Below the pieces are notes generated by a model that worked only from the letters and a program-made list of their open reading frames with translations, ran no database searches and was not told the DNA's origin. Position numbers and translations under genes: made by a program. From Fredinandcohnia quinoae (lineage in GTDB: Bacteria > Bacillota > Bacilli > Bacillales > Bacillaceae_L), in contig NZ_JAKTTI010000004.1 in the NCBI RefSeq assembly GCF_022427965.1, positions 108,033 through 172,032 on the forward strand: DNA of 64,000 nt. Reading direction: 5' to 3'. Positions 14,401 through 21,989 of the stretch are shown one piece after another (positions within the stretch are counted from its first letter, which is position 1; each line of letters starts with the position of its first letter).

Positions 14401-16843
14401 ATCGGTAGATTGTCTCTGTTGTTGGTTCGAATACATAAATCAATCGAGTATCATGTTCAAATAAATGGTACTCCTCACCTGTATTTGTTAGCGTCATTCT
14501 TTCACGCTTGTTAAAATACGGCAAGTTCGTAGGCAAAATCGGAAAGCCAACCGCTCGTCCATCAGTTACAACGATCCCAATCAATTCTTCCTCTTCAAAA
14601 ATCTCAAATGCTAGATCATATTTAAAATGCATCCCATGACCTGTCAAGCTGATCCGACCACTATCACTATACCATGCGCGTTCCCATGATAAAGGAATAG
14701 GTCCAGGCAGTTCAAAATCGACGCCTTCATAAATCATACGTCCTGTGATTAAATCAACCGGTTCAAACCCTCTTTTACAAAATTTCTCACTCAACCCTTT
14801 TGTACAATTAAATTTCTTTAATACTTTGTGATTAACATTTGTCAGGACATTTTTGGCCATTGCTTTCATGCCATCTACTGCCTTCGAGACGCCAAGCACT
14901 TCATCCATCGATTTGACGACTTTATCTGCGGCCGTTTTCACGGGCTTCGATCCCTTATTGGCTAGCTCTGTTACTTTATCTAGTGTTTTGGCTACTTTAC
15001 CATAAGCAGCCTTCATCCCTTTTACTGCTTTTGATGCACCTGCGGCTTTATCCGCAGCTTTACTTGCTTTCTTTGCGGCTTTTGCCGCTTTGTTAGCCTT
15101 ATAGGCTGCTTTGGCTGCATCACCAACACCTGGGACTGCCCCTACTAAGTTCATCGCTGCACCCGCGTAATCTCCTCGCGCCAAGCTTAGTCCTGCATTC
15201 GCAACATCCGCAATTGCACCTATACCAGGAATAAACCCAGCGACATCCAGCGCGAGACTTACGCCATCTAAAATTTTGCTAAACAAGCCTTTCTTCTTTT
15301 TCTTCTTCTCCGCCTTTTGTGGGAATATTACGTCAACTTTTTGCGTAGCTTCGACCGCTTCTTCATTAATCTTCAGTGGTTGACTTTTCTTCTCTATCCC
15401 TTCTTGATGGATGAGCGTACTCATTAACTGAGTATCAGCCGCAAGGATCACATGACTATCTTCCTGTGCTGACATGGCAATCCATTCTTCCGCCTCCATG
15501 AATAGCTCTTTCATTCCACTCATTTCGAGAGTTTCGTCCGCTGCTAGCATGATCGTACTATCGCTTAGAAATGTAATTCCTTCTCCATCATCCATTTTTA
15601 ATTCCAATACCCCATCTACCGCACTGAACGTAATATCTTCAACACCTAATGTCATGTCTTTCCCGTAATTGGTTACCAATGACTTAACGGTAGAATCCGC
15701 CATTTTCTTCGATGCCTTTTGGCTCCCCTCTGGTGTGGCTGGATCCACACGCACCGAATTGATGACGATTGCCTCTTCTTCAACGGCACTTAGAAAGTGC
15801 AATTGGACACGTGAACCTAATTGTGGCATTAAATACATGACGCTATTGGCATCTGCTGAATAAGCAAACCAATGCGCTTTTTCTTTATCTTGCTTCTCAT
15901 CAATATCTAAATGGACCTTGACAGTGTTTTGTGTGATATCAATAACCTTGCCTGAAAATGCTGCACCAATGAAATCTAAATTGCGTACCAATCGCTGGCG
16001 AATACTTCTTTCTGGTTGGGCAGTATATTGAAACTTCAGTACGCCACCATCAAGGTTGATTTCCCGAACAGTTATAATATAGTTTCTTCCCTTTAAATGT
16101 ACCTTTGTCCCCAACTCATGGGATTCCGTGCTTTCAAACTCACAAAAGATATAATCAGCTTCGCTCACATCTGTGCCATCGTTTTCTGTAATCAACCAAA
16201 ACGCATCCATATCCTTACGTAATTTATAAGGCAGATGGTCGATCGTTACACGTTTGCTACTTTGAGGTGGACCAATCCAGAACCGAGGACTATTACCTTG
16301 TAGATCAGGAAAAACAACCGCTTGCAAATTGGATGCCATTCTTTTGATAAATGTCCAATCTGTTTCCATATATTGAATCGAAATATGACCAATCGCTTGA
16401 TCGTCAGACGCATTATCGATGTAATCCCCGTGAGGATAGGCTTCGACGACGGTATCCATTAACTGCTCATACGTCATACTCGCATCTTGAAAAGAACGTG
16501 AGCGCTTCACAATATCCATATTTGCCGTAAATGATACAGCATCAACTGTGACATAATGCACCCCTTGCGATGCTTGTAACTCCGCATTTTCAATTCTTCC
16601 TGAGAATAAAATGTCTTTATCCTTTCCAAATTTCACAACAACTTCATCTGTATGACTGACCTGTTGTATATAGTTCTGAGCTTGCTCTTCGGCGATTATT
16701 CCAGTAAAGTACAATCTTGCATGGTCATTGCCACTATGTTTGATTGTTAGTTTATCTAAACGAACAAGTGGATACGGCCATACGAGTTCAATATCCACAT
16801 AAGTACTAACCATATGTACTCCTTGTTCTCCTTGCGAATTCAT
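11414..16843 (-). CDS. VgrG-like/RHS effector with GIY-YIG nuclease tip
   Basis: 1809 residues; AAAGGAGGT before the ATG at 16843. Order: residues ~15-440 VgrG/phage gpD-like (LVRLDKLTIKHSGNDHARLY, YMETDWTFIKRMASN, QGNS...); ~440-510 repetitive Thr/Glu/Asp strand region like a spike needle; Lys run at ~512; hydrophobic Gly/Ala segment ~520-580 (DGVSLALDVAGFIPGIGAIA); Lys-Ala helix ~580-625; DUF6531 start ~692 (EPVDLITGRMIYEGVDFELP); about 20 YD/RHS repeats; core end with DPIGL (~1665) and DPFGL (~1687). The tip ~1690-1809 has GIY-YIG features: AYVFQTID, WYVGKANDLYRRLTGHMR, a conserved Glu in ESKLIEEFG, then Asn in LANRI. Expected to be a barrel-caged nuclease toxin delivered on a spike. Confidence 0.92.
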   Translation of the reverse strand: MNSQGEQGVHMVSTYVDIELVWPYPLVRLDKLTIKHSGNDHARLYFTGIIAEEQAQNYIQQVSHTDEVVVKFGKDKDILFSGRIENAELQASQGVHYVTVDAVSFTANMDIVKRSRSFQDASMTYEQLMDTVVEAYPHGDYIDNASDDQAIGHISIQYMETDWTFIKRMASNLQAVVFPDLQGNSPRFWIGPPQSSKRVTIDHLPYKLRKDMDAFWLITENDGTDVSEADYIFCEFESTESHELGTKVHLKGRNYIITVREINLDGGVLKFQYTAQPERSIRQRLVRNLDFIGAAFSGKVIDITQNTVKVHLDIDEKQDKEKAHWFAYSADANSVMYLMPQLGSRVQLHFLSAVEEEAIVINSVRVDPATPEGSQKASKKMADSTVKSLVTNYGKDMTLGVEDITFSAVDGVLELKMDDGEGITFLSDSTIMLAADETLEMSGMKELFMEAEEWIAMSAQEDSHVILAADTQLMSTLIHQEGIEKKSQPLKINEEAVEATQKVDVIFPQKAEKKKKKKGLFSKILDGVSLALDVAGFIPGIGAIADVANAGLSLARGDYAGAAMNLVGAVPGVGDAAKAAYKANKAAKAAKKASKAADKAAGASKAVKGMKAAYGKVAKTLDKVTELANKGSKPVKTAADKVVKSMDEVLGVSKAVDGMKAMAKNVLTNVNHKVLKKFNCTKGLSEKFCKRGFEPVDLITGRMIYEGVDFELPGPIPLSWERAWYSDSGRISLTGHGMHFKYDLAFEIFEEEELIGIVVTDGRAVGFPILPTNLPYFNKRERMTLTNTGEEYHLFEHDTRLIYVFEPTTETIYRLKAVRNEQDHQILFAYNDRGNLSQVTDSVGRVLEVTTNEAGRMTEVALRKRMAREVLVRYVYNDVQDLIEIQDALGQSTYIKYKNHLMTQKIDRNQNSFFWRYDGPTTGARVIKTWGDGNVLAGELSYHEGYNEITNSLGHKSYYYFNEDNLCTKIVHPDGSEVSYEYNEDFELLQEVDEDGRVTTYQYDEWANPVTITLADGSTLSSQHDDKDRLIQAVNAEGGSRQWIYNEDGTLQANILEDGTKTEFSYNEHLLIDTVTNAQGHVVRLAYDVDLNLSQVILPDGTSSTWTYDHRGNCTTTTNPLGATEKFRYDYLNRLVQANLSDGNDVQLQYNAYDDVVFAKDNHTQVSFDYTILGSLTSREQGGKKVKFTYDTEEQLTAVFNEKGEAYEFERDTKGNIIKEIGFDEMEKTYERSQAGLVQRINRPGDRWTAYQHDGLGNVTRSDYYDGTWETFGYDKNGLLKETANDHVTVKLERDLSGQVIKEWQNDHWIASSYDELGNRSQITSSLGAKIDVARNEMGNVLQMTASRSEQAQWTASMQYNELGQEIERILPGDVISKWQYDITGRPTHHRVSSQNRDTRRRVYNWDVNHRLRSTVNELTGVKVTYGYDEFSNLVWANQDSSQFDFLYRSVDDVGNLYETRDKSDRVYGAGSRLLETKDAKFFYDEEGNLVEKVEKNGDTWKYEYYGNGMMSKVIKPDETEVTFKYDSLGRRIEKSSEDKATHFVWDGNTILHEYDSQNDSVELENDHLVTWVFNDGFVPSAKITSEGNYSIISDYLGTPVEAYDELGNKVWSAELDVYGRVKEFTGEKDFIPFRYQGQYEDLEIGLYYNRFRYYDPEQGNYTQIDPIGLMGNNPTLYGYVSNSLISVDPFGLKPTQKWMRDYLREILGADLHAGGAYVFQTIDPRDGQVKWYVGKANDLYRRLTGHMRNSKLEENFMETVGVIVNPGGSSNDHFRLESKLIEEFGDEPLANRIASPGNSLESKKVKCP

Positions 16844-16872
16844 AACTTACCTCCTTTCTATCAATTTCATAT

Positions 16873-17271
16873 TTAAAACCCTTGTTTCGGTATGTCCAAA
16901 TCCTCTTGCCCGTCATGGACAATATCAATTTTCCCTCCGCCTGCGGAGCATTGATTATGACAGCGGTTTAATAACGCTTGCTTCCCTTCTATATGAACAT
17001 TCTCCATCCCATCGATCCAATCAATGGAACATACTGGTGTACACGGTTTTTTCAATTTCAAGCAGACACCGAATGTGGGGATGTTTTCTGGATTTCGATC
17101 TCCTACATTCATCACAGCTTTCCCTTTAATATAAACACCATGATCTTGCGGCAAGTTTAAATAATTGAGATGGCTGCCATGTTCACAGGAAATAATTGCT
17201 CCATGTACCACATAACTAAATTGTTCCTGATCCGAACTCTCAGTCTCCAAATTTTCCACAACTTGAGCCAT
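16873..17271 (-). CDS. DUF4280 PAAR-like spike-tip protein
   Basis: 132 residues from the ATG at 17271, with AAAGGAAGG eight bases upstream. DUF4280 proteins are PAAR-like tips that cap VgrG spikes. Features: FSYVVHGAIISCEHGSHLNY with Cys-Glu-His-Gly, VYIKGKAVMNVGDRNPENIP, then a Cys-rich part CLKLKKPCTPVCSIDW, LLNRCHNQCSAGGGKIDIVH. The Cys/His set could bind a metal as in PAAR proteins. It lies 29 bases before the VgrG-RHS effector in the same operon, so it probably loads or sharpens that effector's spike. Confidence 0.85.
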   Translation of the reverse strand: MAQVVENLETESSDQEQFSYVVHGAIISCEHGSHLNYLNLPQDHGVYIKGKAVMNVGDRNPENIPTFGVCLKLKKPCTPVCSIDWIDGMENVHIEGKQALLNRCHNQCSAGGGKIDIVHDGQEDLDIPKQGF

Positions 17272-17364
17272 TAGATATCCTTCCTTTCGTATCGTTCTGC
17301 GAATCAACACTTACGTCCCAAACTACTCTCAGGCAGTAATTTGGAATGATTCAGCAAACATTAT

Positions 17365-17868
17365 CTATCGTCTTTCAAGTCTTACTCTCTGTAGCTGGAA
17401 TCCTAGAAGTGATCGTCGTAACATACTTTCTGCAACATCTAAATTGACAATTGTGAAAGATTCTTTAATGGTGTCGACTTGAAAAATACAATCCAATTCC
17501 ACTTTCTTGGGATCAATCACGAGTTCCTTAATTAGTCCGTCTGGGGTAAAAGTTGTCTCATGGGATATACAGTTTTTCCTCACAATGTCTAAAAGCCAAT
17601 ACAAACGCTGTGTTCCTTTCTTTACATCTGTAAATACAATCGCTGTAAAATCTAAGTCATCCTCGTATTTCGCAAATAACTCTTTCATATCATTTGACAC
17701 AATTCTTTCGGGCTTGTCCAAATAATCCAGATACAGTGCATTCTCCTTCTCTACCACTTCCGCGAATACAGACGAATAAACAAAATCATCATCGAAAGCT
17801 TCACTAGTCGCTAAAGGAATGATTGGATTTGTAATACTTTGATCTTGCCGAAGAATAAAATACTCCAT
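17365..17868 (-). CDS. Unassigned spike-operon protein (weak Imm11/DUF1629 resemblance)
   Basis: 167 residues; AAGGAGG directly before the ATG at 17868. N-terminus MEYFILRQDQSITNPIIPLA, middle KPERIVSNDMKELFAKYEDD and FTDVKKGTQRLYWLLDIVRK, C-terminus VDTIKESFTIVNLDVAESML RRSLLGFQL. The end recalls Imm11/DUF1629 proteins, where the last strands and helix form a conserved LxGxxF-like motif. In this operon it stands between a pentapeptide adaptor and the PAAR-like gene, so an assembly or adaptor role is as likely as immunity. Function unknown. Confidence 0.6.
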   Translation of the reverse strand: MEYFILRQDQSITNPIIPLATSEAFDDDFVYSSVFAEVVEKENALYLDYLDKPERIVSNDMKELFAKYEDDLDFTAIVFTDVKKGTQRLYWLLDIVRKNCISHETTFTPDGLIKELVIDPKKVELDCIFQVDTIKESFTIVNLDVAESMLRRSLLGFQLQRVRLERR

Positions 17869-17921
17869 CTTTTCCTCCTTTACCCATCACTGTGCGTATC
17901 TAATTATTTTTGTGACTAGAG

Positions 17922-19019
17922 TCAACTAATCCAATGAATGTCTTTCATTTGGTCTGGGCTAAATTGGTACTTCTCTTGATCTCGTTTAAAGAAGGTAGCC
18001 CCTTTTAAATTTGCGCCTGTAAAATGGGCACCTGTAATCTGTGCAAACTCAAACCTTGCATTTTCCAAATTCGCATTTCGAAAATCAGTACCAAGGTAGC
18101 ACGCAACTTCACCATCGGAAAGCCTCATTGTTTTTCCTTGTGCATGAGTAAAATTAGCACCTACTAAATTGGCATTTCGAAAATCAGCATCCTGAATGGC
18201 TGCATAAGAAAAATCAACATTCGATAACTGACAATCTACAAAACTAGTACCAATGCAAACACTTTGTTTCAATAAAGCACCTTCTAAGTTACTCCCGTTG
18301 AAATCCGCATAGGAAAAGTCCATTTGGTTGAACTGTTTCTGCTGTAATTGCAGATTTGAGAAGTTTTCAAACGTATACGCTTTGTCAGCCTCTCTTTCCT
18401 CTAACCATGAGATAAGACTTTTTTCCACTCGTTCCCGTTCGTCAAAGATCGCTACATCCTCACTAAAGCCTTTATATTCACCAACACGAAATCTCAAGCA
18501 CGCTGCTCGCTGAAAATTCATTTCTGGTACGTATTCTTTTTGATAGCGAAAGAGATAGCGTACCAATTGAATGATATACTGATGAAACAGAATCACTGTC
18601 TGTTGAATGATGCCTCGAATGTCAGCTGTTTGAATGGTGAGATACGGTTTTCTTTCTTTTTCAAGTGTCTTTTGTAAATCAATAATCGCCTCACTAAGCC
18701 ATTCCGCTTCAAACTGTGCCGTGCACTCGACCAAATCGTAATACCATGTTTTCCCATATGCTTCTAGCAAGTATGTACACTTATTTTCTAGTAATGATGT
18801 TCTTAGTAATGATAGATGAATAAAGGCAACTGGCGCTAACTCTCCCTGTTCTTGCCGGTCTCTAATATTTACAAACAGTTGTTCAAGTGAAGCAATGATT
18901 GGCTGCAGCAATGTTTTCTTATCTTGCCGAAACTGTTGATCTACCAACTCTTGCAACCGGCTGACATGAACTGACACATATTCATCCATAAAATGCTGTA
19001 ATGCTTCTTCTCGCTTCAC
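17922..19019 (-). CDS. Pentapeptide-repeat protein of the spike operon
   Basis: 365 residues, GTG start at 19019, 15 bases after the VgrG stop. Residues 1-200 are helical with no family I recognise (LQELVDQQFRQDKKTLLQPI, LYRYQKEYVPEMNFQRAACL region). From about 210 to 350 there are pentapeptide repeats of the A(D/N)LXX type: MDFSYADFNGSNLEGALLKQ, NVDFSYAAIQDADFRNANLV, ANLENARFEFAQITGAHFTG. Such right-handed quadrilateral helices occur as adaptors in type VI and related effector operons. A role linking effector to spike is inferred from the operon only. Confidence 0.8.
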   Translation of the reverse strand: MKREEALQHFMDEYVSVHVSRLQELVDQQFRQDKKTLLQPIIASLEQLFVNIRDRQEQGELAPVAFIHLSLLRTSLLENKCTYLLEAYGKTWYYDLVECTAQFEAEWLSEAIIDLQKTLEKERKPYLTIQTADIRGIIQQTVILFHQYIIQLVRYLFRYQKEYVPEMNFQRAACLRFRVGEYKGFSEDVAIFDERERVEKSLISWLEEREADKAYTFENFSNLQLQQKQFNQMDFSYADFNGSNLEGALLKQSVCIGTSFVDCQLSNVDFSYAAIQDADFRNANLVGANFTHAQGKTMRLSDGEVACYLGTDFRNANLENARFEFAQITGAHFTGANLKGATFFKRDQEKYQFSPDQMKDIHWIS

Positions 19020-19034
19020 GCATTCACGCCCTCA

Positions 19035-20690
19035 CTAATTTGCTCGTACTTCCGTTCCTTTAATCTCCATTTTGTCTTCCATCTTGATTGAATTTTCTTT
19101 ACAAATCATCTCAATTTTCTCATCCGCATTTATCATAATTTGCTTTGCATTGATGACGACTTTCTCTGTTGCTTTAATGTTAATATTTTTATCACTTATA
19201 ATCGAAATTCCATTATCATCCATAAGTGTAATCAATAACCCTCCACCAGATATGACAATCCGATCTGGTGCAAGTAGAATTTGTTTGCCATGCTTGGTTC
19301 TGAGTGTTTTGACATCTGGATCAACCATCCGCCCTGGATCTTGGCGACTATCTGCTGCTGGTGCAGCACTTGATTGACCGCCACTTGCTTGATTACTTTC
19401 TGCTAACATCGCACCAGATTGTGGAGGTGACTTAGTTACTGAGCTTAGCGCAATCCCTTCATCCTCACGATTGCTAGGGAAGTAGATTCTCACATTATCA
19501 GATAACTCTGGCATGACATACCAACCTGTATTATCCTCTGATGCATAAATTGTTGAATATGGAAACCAATAGGCAGTATCTTTATCTTGATCCTCATCAA
19601 AATCGACATGAATGCGAATTTTATCGCCTTTAATGTCAATCACGTTTCCTTGAATAGAGGCGCCAATAATGGCTTGATTATAGGAAGTGCGGAGACTGAA
19701 ACCGTTCTCAGGTGTTAACGTATAGATATGCTTGAACAAACCATCTTTGATCGTCGAGAAGATTTTATATACATACAGTTTTCTTGATTGGAAAGTCACT
19801 TCATTGCCTATTTTGAATGGTTGAATCGATTCAACTTCATAGTACATATAATCACTATCAGTAATTCCTTCAAGATAATTTTCACTTGAGACAAGGAAGT
19901 TACCGATTGACTTTTTGATTCGATAATTGATTGCTTCCATTTCCTTCGTACCGTCAGCTTGATACGGTACACCGAAGTAAAACTTTGATGATGGGTAAAC
20001 TGTTTCCGGCACCAATCCTGTATGGAATCGCGATGCCATTCGTTTAAGAAACTCCCAATCTGTCTCTAAATATTGCATCGTGAAATTGCCAATTTTGGCC
20101 CCATCCGTTACACAATCGATGAAATCTGCACCTTTTTGATCGGCAATACATACGTCTATTAATTCACTGTAGGGCATACTTGCATTTTGATAGGTTTGGT
20201 TTTTCTTCTTCACATCTAACACATACGTATGGGAAACTGCTTTAACCTCTAAATAATAGTTGTTCATAACCGATTTCACTTGTACATCTAATGCCAGCCC
20301 ATTAAAAATAGGAATCGCTTGTCCATCGCTAACGATTTGCAATACTTCAATAGCCGTTTCTACATCTGTCGTATATACATATATATCTTCGAGTTCACTT
20401 GGGATCAGACCCGTTAAATGCAATGTAGCATGCTCATTCATTTGTTGTGTTATTTCGATTTGATGGACGCGAATATTATAGGGCATGACAATAATATCCT
20501 TATAAGTTAAGGCAGGCTCTTTCCCTGATTGATTGCCATTTTCGCTTCTTTTGTATACCTTATCTACTGATTCTTTCTGATTTGCCCCAGCAGCTATTTT
20601 TGCATTCATTTCCTCTGCAAAAGGACTGCTTTGAACGGGTTTTCCAGCCAACGAATGATTATCAAGTTTTTTCGTATTCATCCGGTCCAT
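19035..20690 (-). CDS. VgrG/Pvc8-like spike protein
   Basis: 551 residues. The ATG overlaps the upstream stop as TGATG (1-base overlap), implying translational coupling. Residues ~60-400 have the gp27/gpD-like fold signature (PYNIRVHQIEITQQMNEHAT, MQYLETDWEFLKRMASRFHT, then the OB-fold QGNVIDIKGDKIRIHVDFDE with AYWFPYSTIYASEDNTGWYV). After a Ser/Ala/Gln-rich linker (~430-460) the C-terminus is a strand-repeat needle (GISIISDKNINIKATEKVVI, NADEKIEM). It is the separate spike partner of the RHS effector, which carries its own VgrG-like domain. No sheath or tube gene accompanies it. Confidence 0.9.
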   Translation of the reverse strand: MDRMNTKKLDNHSLAGKPVQSSPFAEEMNAKIAAGANQKESVDKVYKRSENGNQSGKEPALTYKDIIVMPYNIRVHQIEITQQMNEHATLHLTGLIPSELEDIYVYTTDVETAIEVLQIVSDGQAIPIFNGLALDVQVKSVMNNYYLEVKAVSHTYVLDVKKKNQTYQNASMPYSELIDVCIADQKGADFIDCVTDGAKIGNFTMQYLETDWEFLKRMASRFHTGLVPETVYPSSKFYFGVPYQADGTKEMEAINYRIKKSIGNFLVSSENYLEGITDSDYMYYEVESIQPFKIGNEVTFQSRKLYVYKIFSTIKDGLFKHIYTLTPENGFSLRTSYNQAIIGASIQGNVIDIKGDKIRIHVDFDEDQDKDTAYWFPYSTIYASEDNTGWYVMPELSDNVRIYFPSNREDEGIALSSVTKSPPQSGAMLAESNQASGGQSSAAPAADSRQDPGRMVDPDVKTLRTKHGKQILLAPDRIVISGGGLLITLMDDNGISIISDKNINIKATEKVVINAKQIMINADEKIEMICKENSIKMEDKMEIKGTEVRAN

Positions 20691-21331
20691 CAGACAACAC
20701 CTTCTCCTTCTACTATTTTGTCTTCAATCGAGATAGATTCCATCATGCCGTAAGCAAGTGGCTTCCAAATATTCATCTCTTTTTTCAAACAATTAACCGA
20801 GCCCATCGTCACATTCTCACCAACCATAAACAGAAACATTAAGTTATAAATCTTGCCATCTAATGCTGGCGTGATGAAATCAAAATAGCCAATCTGTTCT
20901 CCGTTAACTTCCTTCATGCCGATATCTAACATTTCTGCACTTGGCTGCATTTTACTAAGCATATTCATCATATTGTGTGTGAAATCTTCTAATTCCTCCG
21001 ATTTAATCTCTTGTTCCATGATTTTCATCGTGACATTGATTGATGTACTTTCACTTGTATAGATATACTCGGGTCTGCGGCTTGATGGGTATTTAATATC
21101 CATCAATTCTGGTGTCATCACTTCAAATGCTGCTGGGATGCACATCCGGATTTGATTGTCATAAAAGCCAATTTCTATAAACTCCATCGTTTCATCTTCG
21201 ATCATTAGTTGACCCGCTTGGATCGCTTTGACAATGTCAGTATGTACTAATTGTTTTTCGATGTTCTCCATTCGTTTCTTCTGTCTTGCATGTTTCGTCA
21301 TTCCGGTAATTTGTTCATCCATATAATCCAT
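20690..21331 (-). CDS. DcrB/DUF1795-like protein, candidate effector chaperone
   Basis: 213 residues from the ATG at 21331; AAAGGAG is eight bases upstream, whereas the GTG at 21340 overlaps it. Residues ~60-210 read as a DcrB/DUF1795-type alpha-beta fold: IEIGFYDNQIRMCIPAAFEV, YPSSRRPEYIYTSESTSINV, GYFDFITPALDGKIYNLMFL, then MGSVNCLKKEMNIWKPLAYG. DUF1795 proteins act as Eag chaperones for PAAR/RHS effectors with hydrophobic segments in Gram-negative type VI systems. First gene of the operon, coupled to vgrG by overlap. The fold call is from pattern and needs a profile search. Confidence 0.6.
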   Translation of the reverse strand: MDYMDEQITGMTKHARQKKRMENIEKQLVHTDIVKAIQAGQLMIEDETMEFIEIGFYDNQIRMCIPAAFEVMTPELMDIKYPSSRRPEYIYTSESTSINVTMKIMEQEIKSEELEDFTHNMMNMLSKMQPSAEMLDIGMKEVNGEQIGYFDFITPALDGKIYNLMFLFMVGENVTMGSVNCLKKEMNIWKPLAYGMMESISIEDKIVEGEGVV

Positions 21332-21474
21332 CTTTGACACTCCTTTGTACCGATTAATTTCTATTAATCGTGCTATCTAGTATTTTTACTTCCCTACAGG
21401 CTAGACAATTTCGTTAGCTCTCACTCATCACAATCCCTCCAAACTAGCTTTAATTGATGTTATTTATTATGGGA

Positions 21475-21554
21475 AATTTACCTTTTACGGTAAATTATTG
21501 AAGTTCAATTATTAGTTGTTAAATATAGTATATTATTGTTACTTTTTTTGTAAA
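21475..21554 (-). promoter_or_regulatory. Probable promoter and operator of the spike operon
   Basis: Minus strand: -35 TTTACA at 21549-21554, 16-base spacer, -10 TATACT at 21527-21532. Downstream is a perfect 8-bp inverted repeat AATTTACC (21475-21482) / GGTAAATT (21489-21496) with a 6-base spacer, placed like a repressor site. The leader to the first start codon is about 190 bases. Confidence 0.5.
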
Positions 21555-21556
21555 TA

Positions 21557-21989
21557 TGCTATAAATCCTATAAAAAACAGCTAGAATAGCAAGCTATTAT
21601 CATAAAATTCACTTTAATAATATGGCTTCACTTCAGCATTTATAGGCATATGCCAAGGATAGCGGATTGGAACCCATTCTCTTTCTAGATATTGTAAGTG
21701 GTGTAGGATGATTATGCCCAATGTTCAGATGGAGGAAGTTCGGCACGGGTAAAAAGTCTCGTTCTGTCGAATTATACTTTCCTATCTTTTAAAAAGAAGA
21801 CGGCACATCGGTTATTCATTACCGATGTGCCGCCCCAACATATAAATAGAAGCAGGTCTCCCTTTATCGGGAGCCTGCTACTTCTTTTAAAATCATTTAC
21901 GTTACTACCTCGACGTGCACTGAGTGTAAGTCGCAACACATAATAGGGTGCTGGTGATGGTGAATTAACACTTATTGTACTAAGCTACA
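21557..21989. other. Intergenic region with two strong hairpins
   Basis: No gene is visible. Hairpin 1 is CGGCACATCGGT (21801-21812) / ACCGATGTGCCG (21821-21832). Hairpin 2 is AGCAGGTCTCCC (21851-21862) / GGGAGCCTGCT (21869-21879), flanked by CTTCTTTT on the plus side. Hairpin 2 or both probably end the flavoenzyme transcript from the right. The remaining bases show nothing. Confidence 0.6.

Noticed and set aside
10489..21340. A complete type VI secretion system or prophage tail
   Set aside because: Only spike, tip, adaptor and effector genes are present; there is no sheath, tube, baseplate, TssJLM, ClpV, portal, capsid or terminase gene.
1..21600. Transposase, integrase or insertion sequence in the toxin island
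   Set aside because: No such frame or terminal inverted repeat with target duplication is visible; exchange is better explained by homology between RHS cores and shared hairpins.
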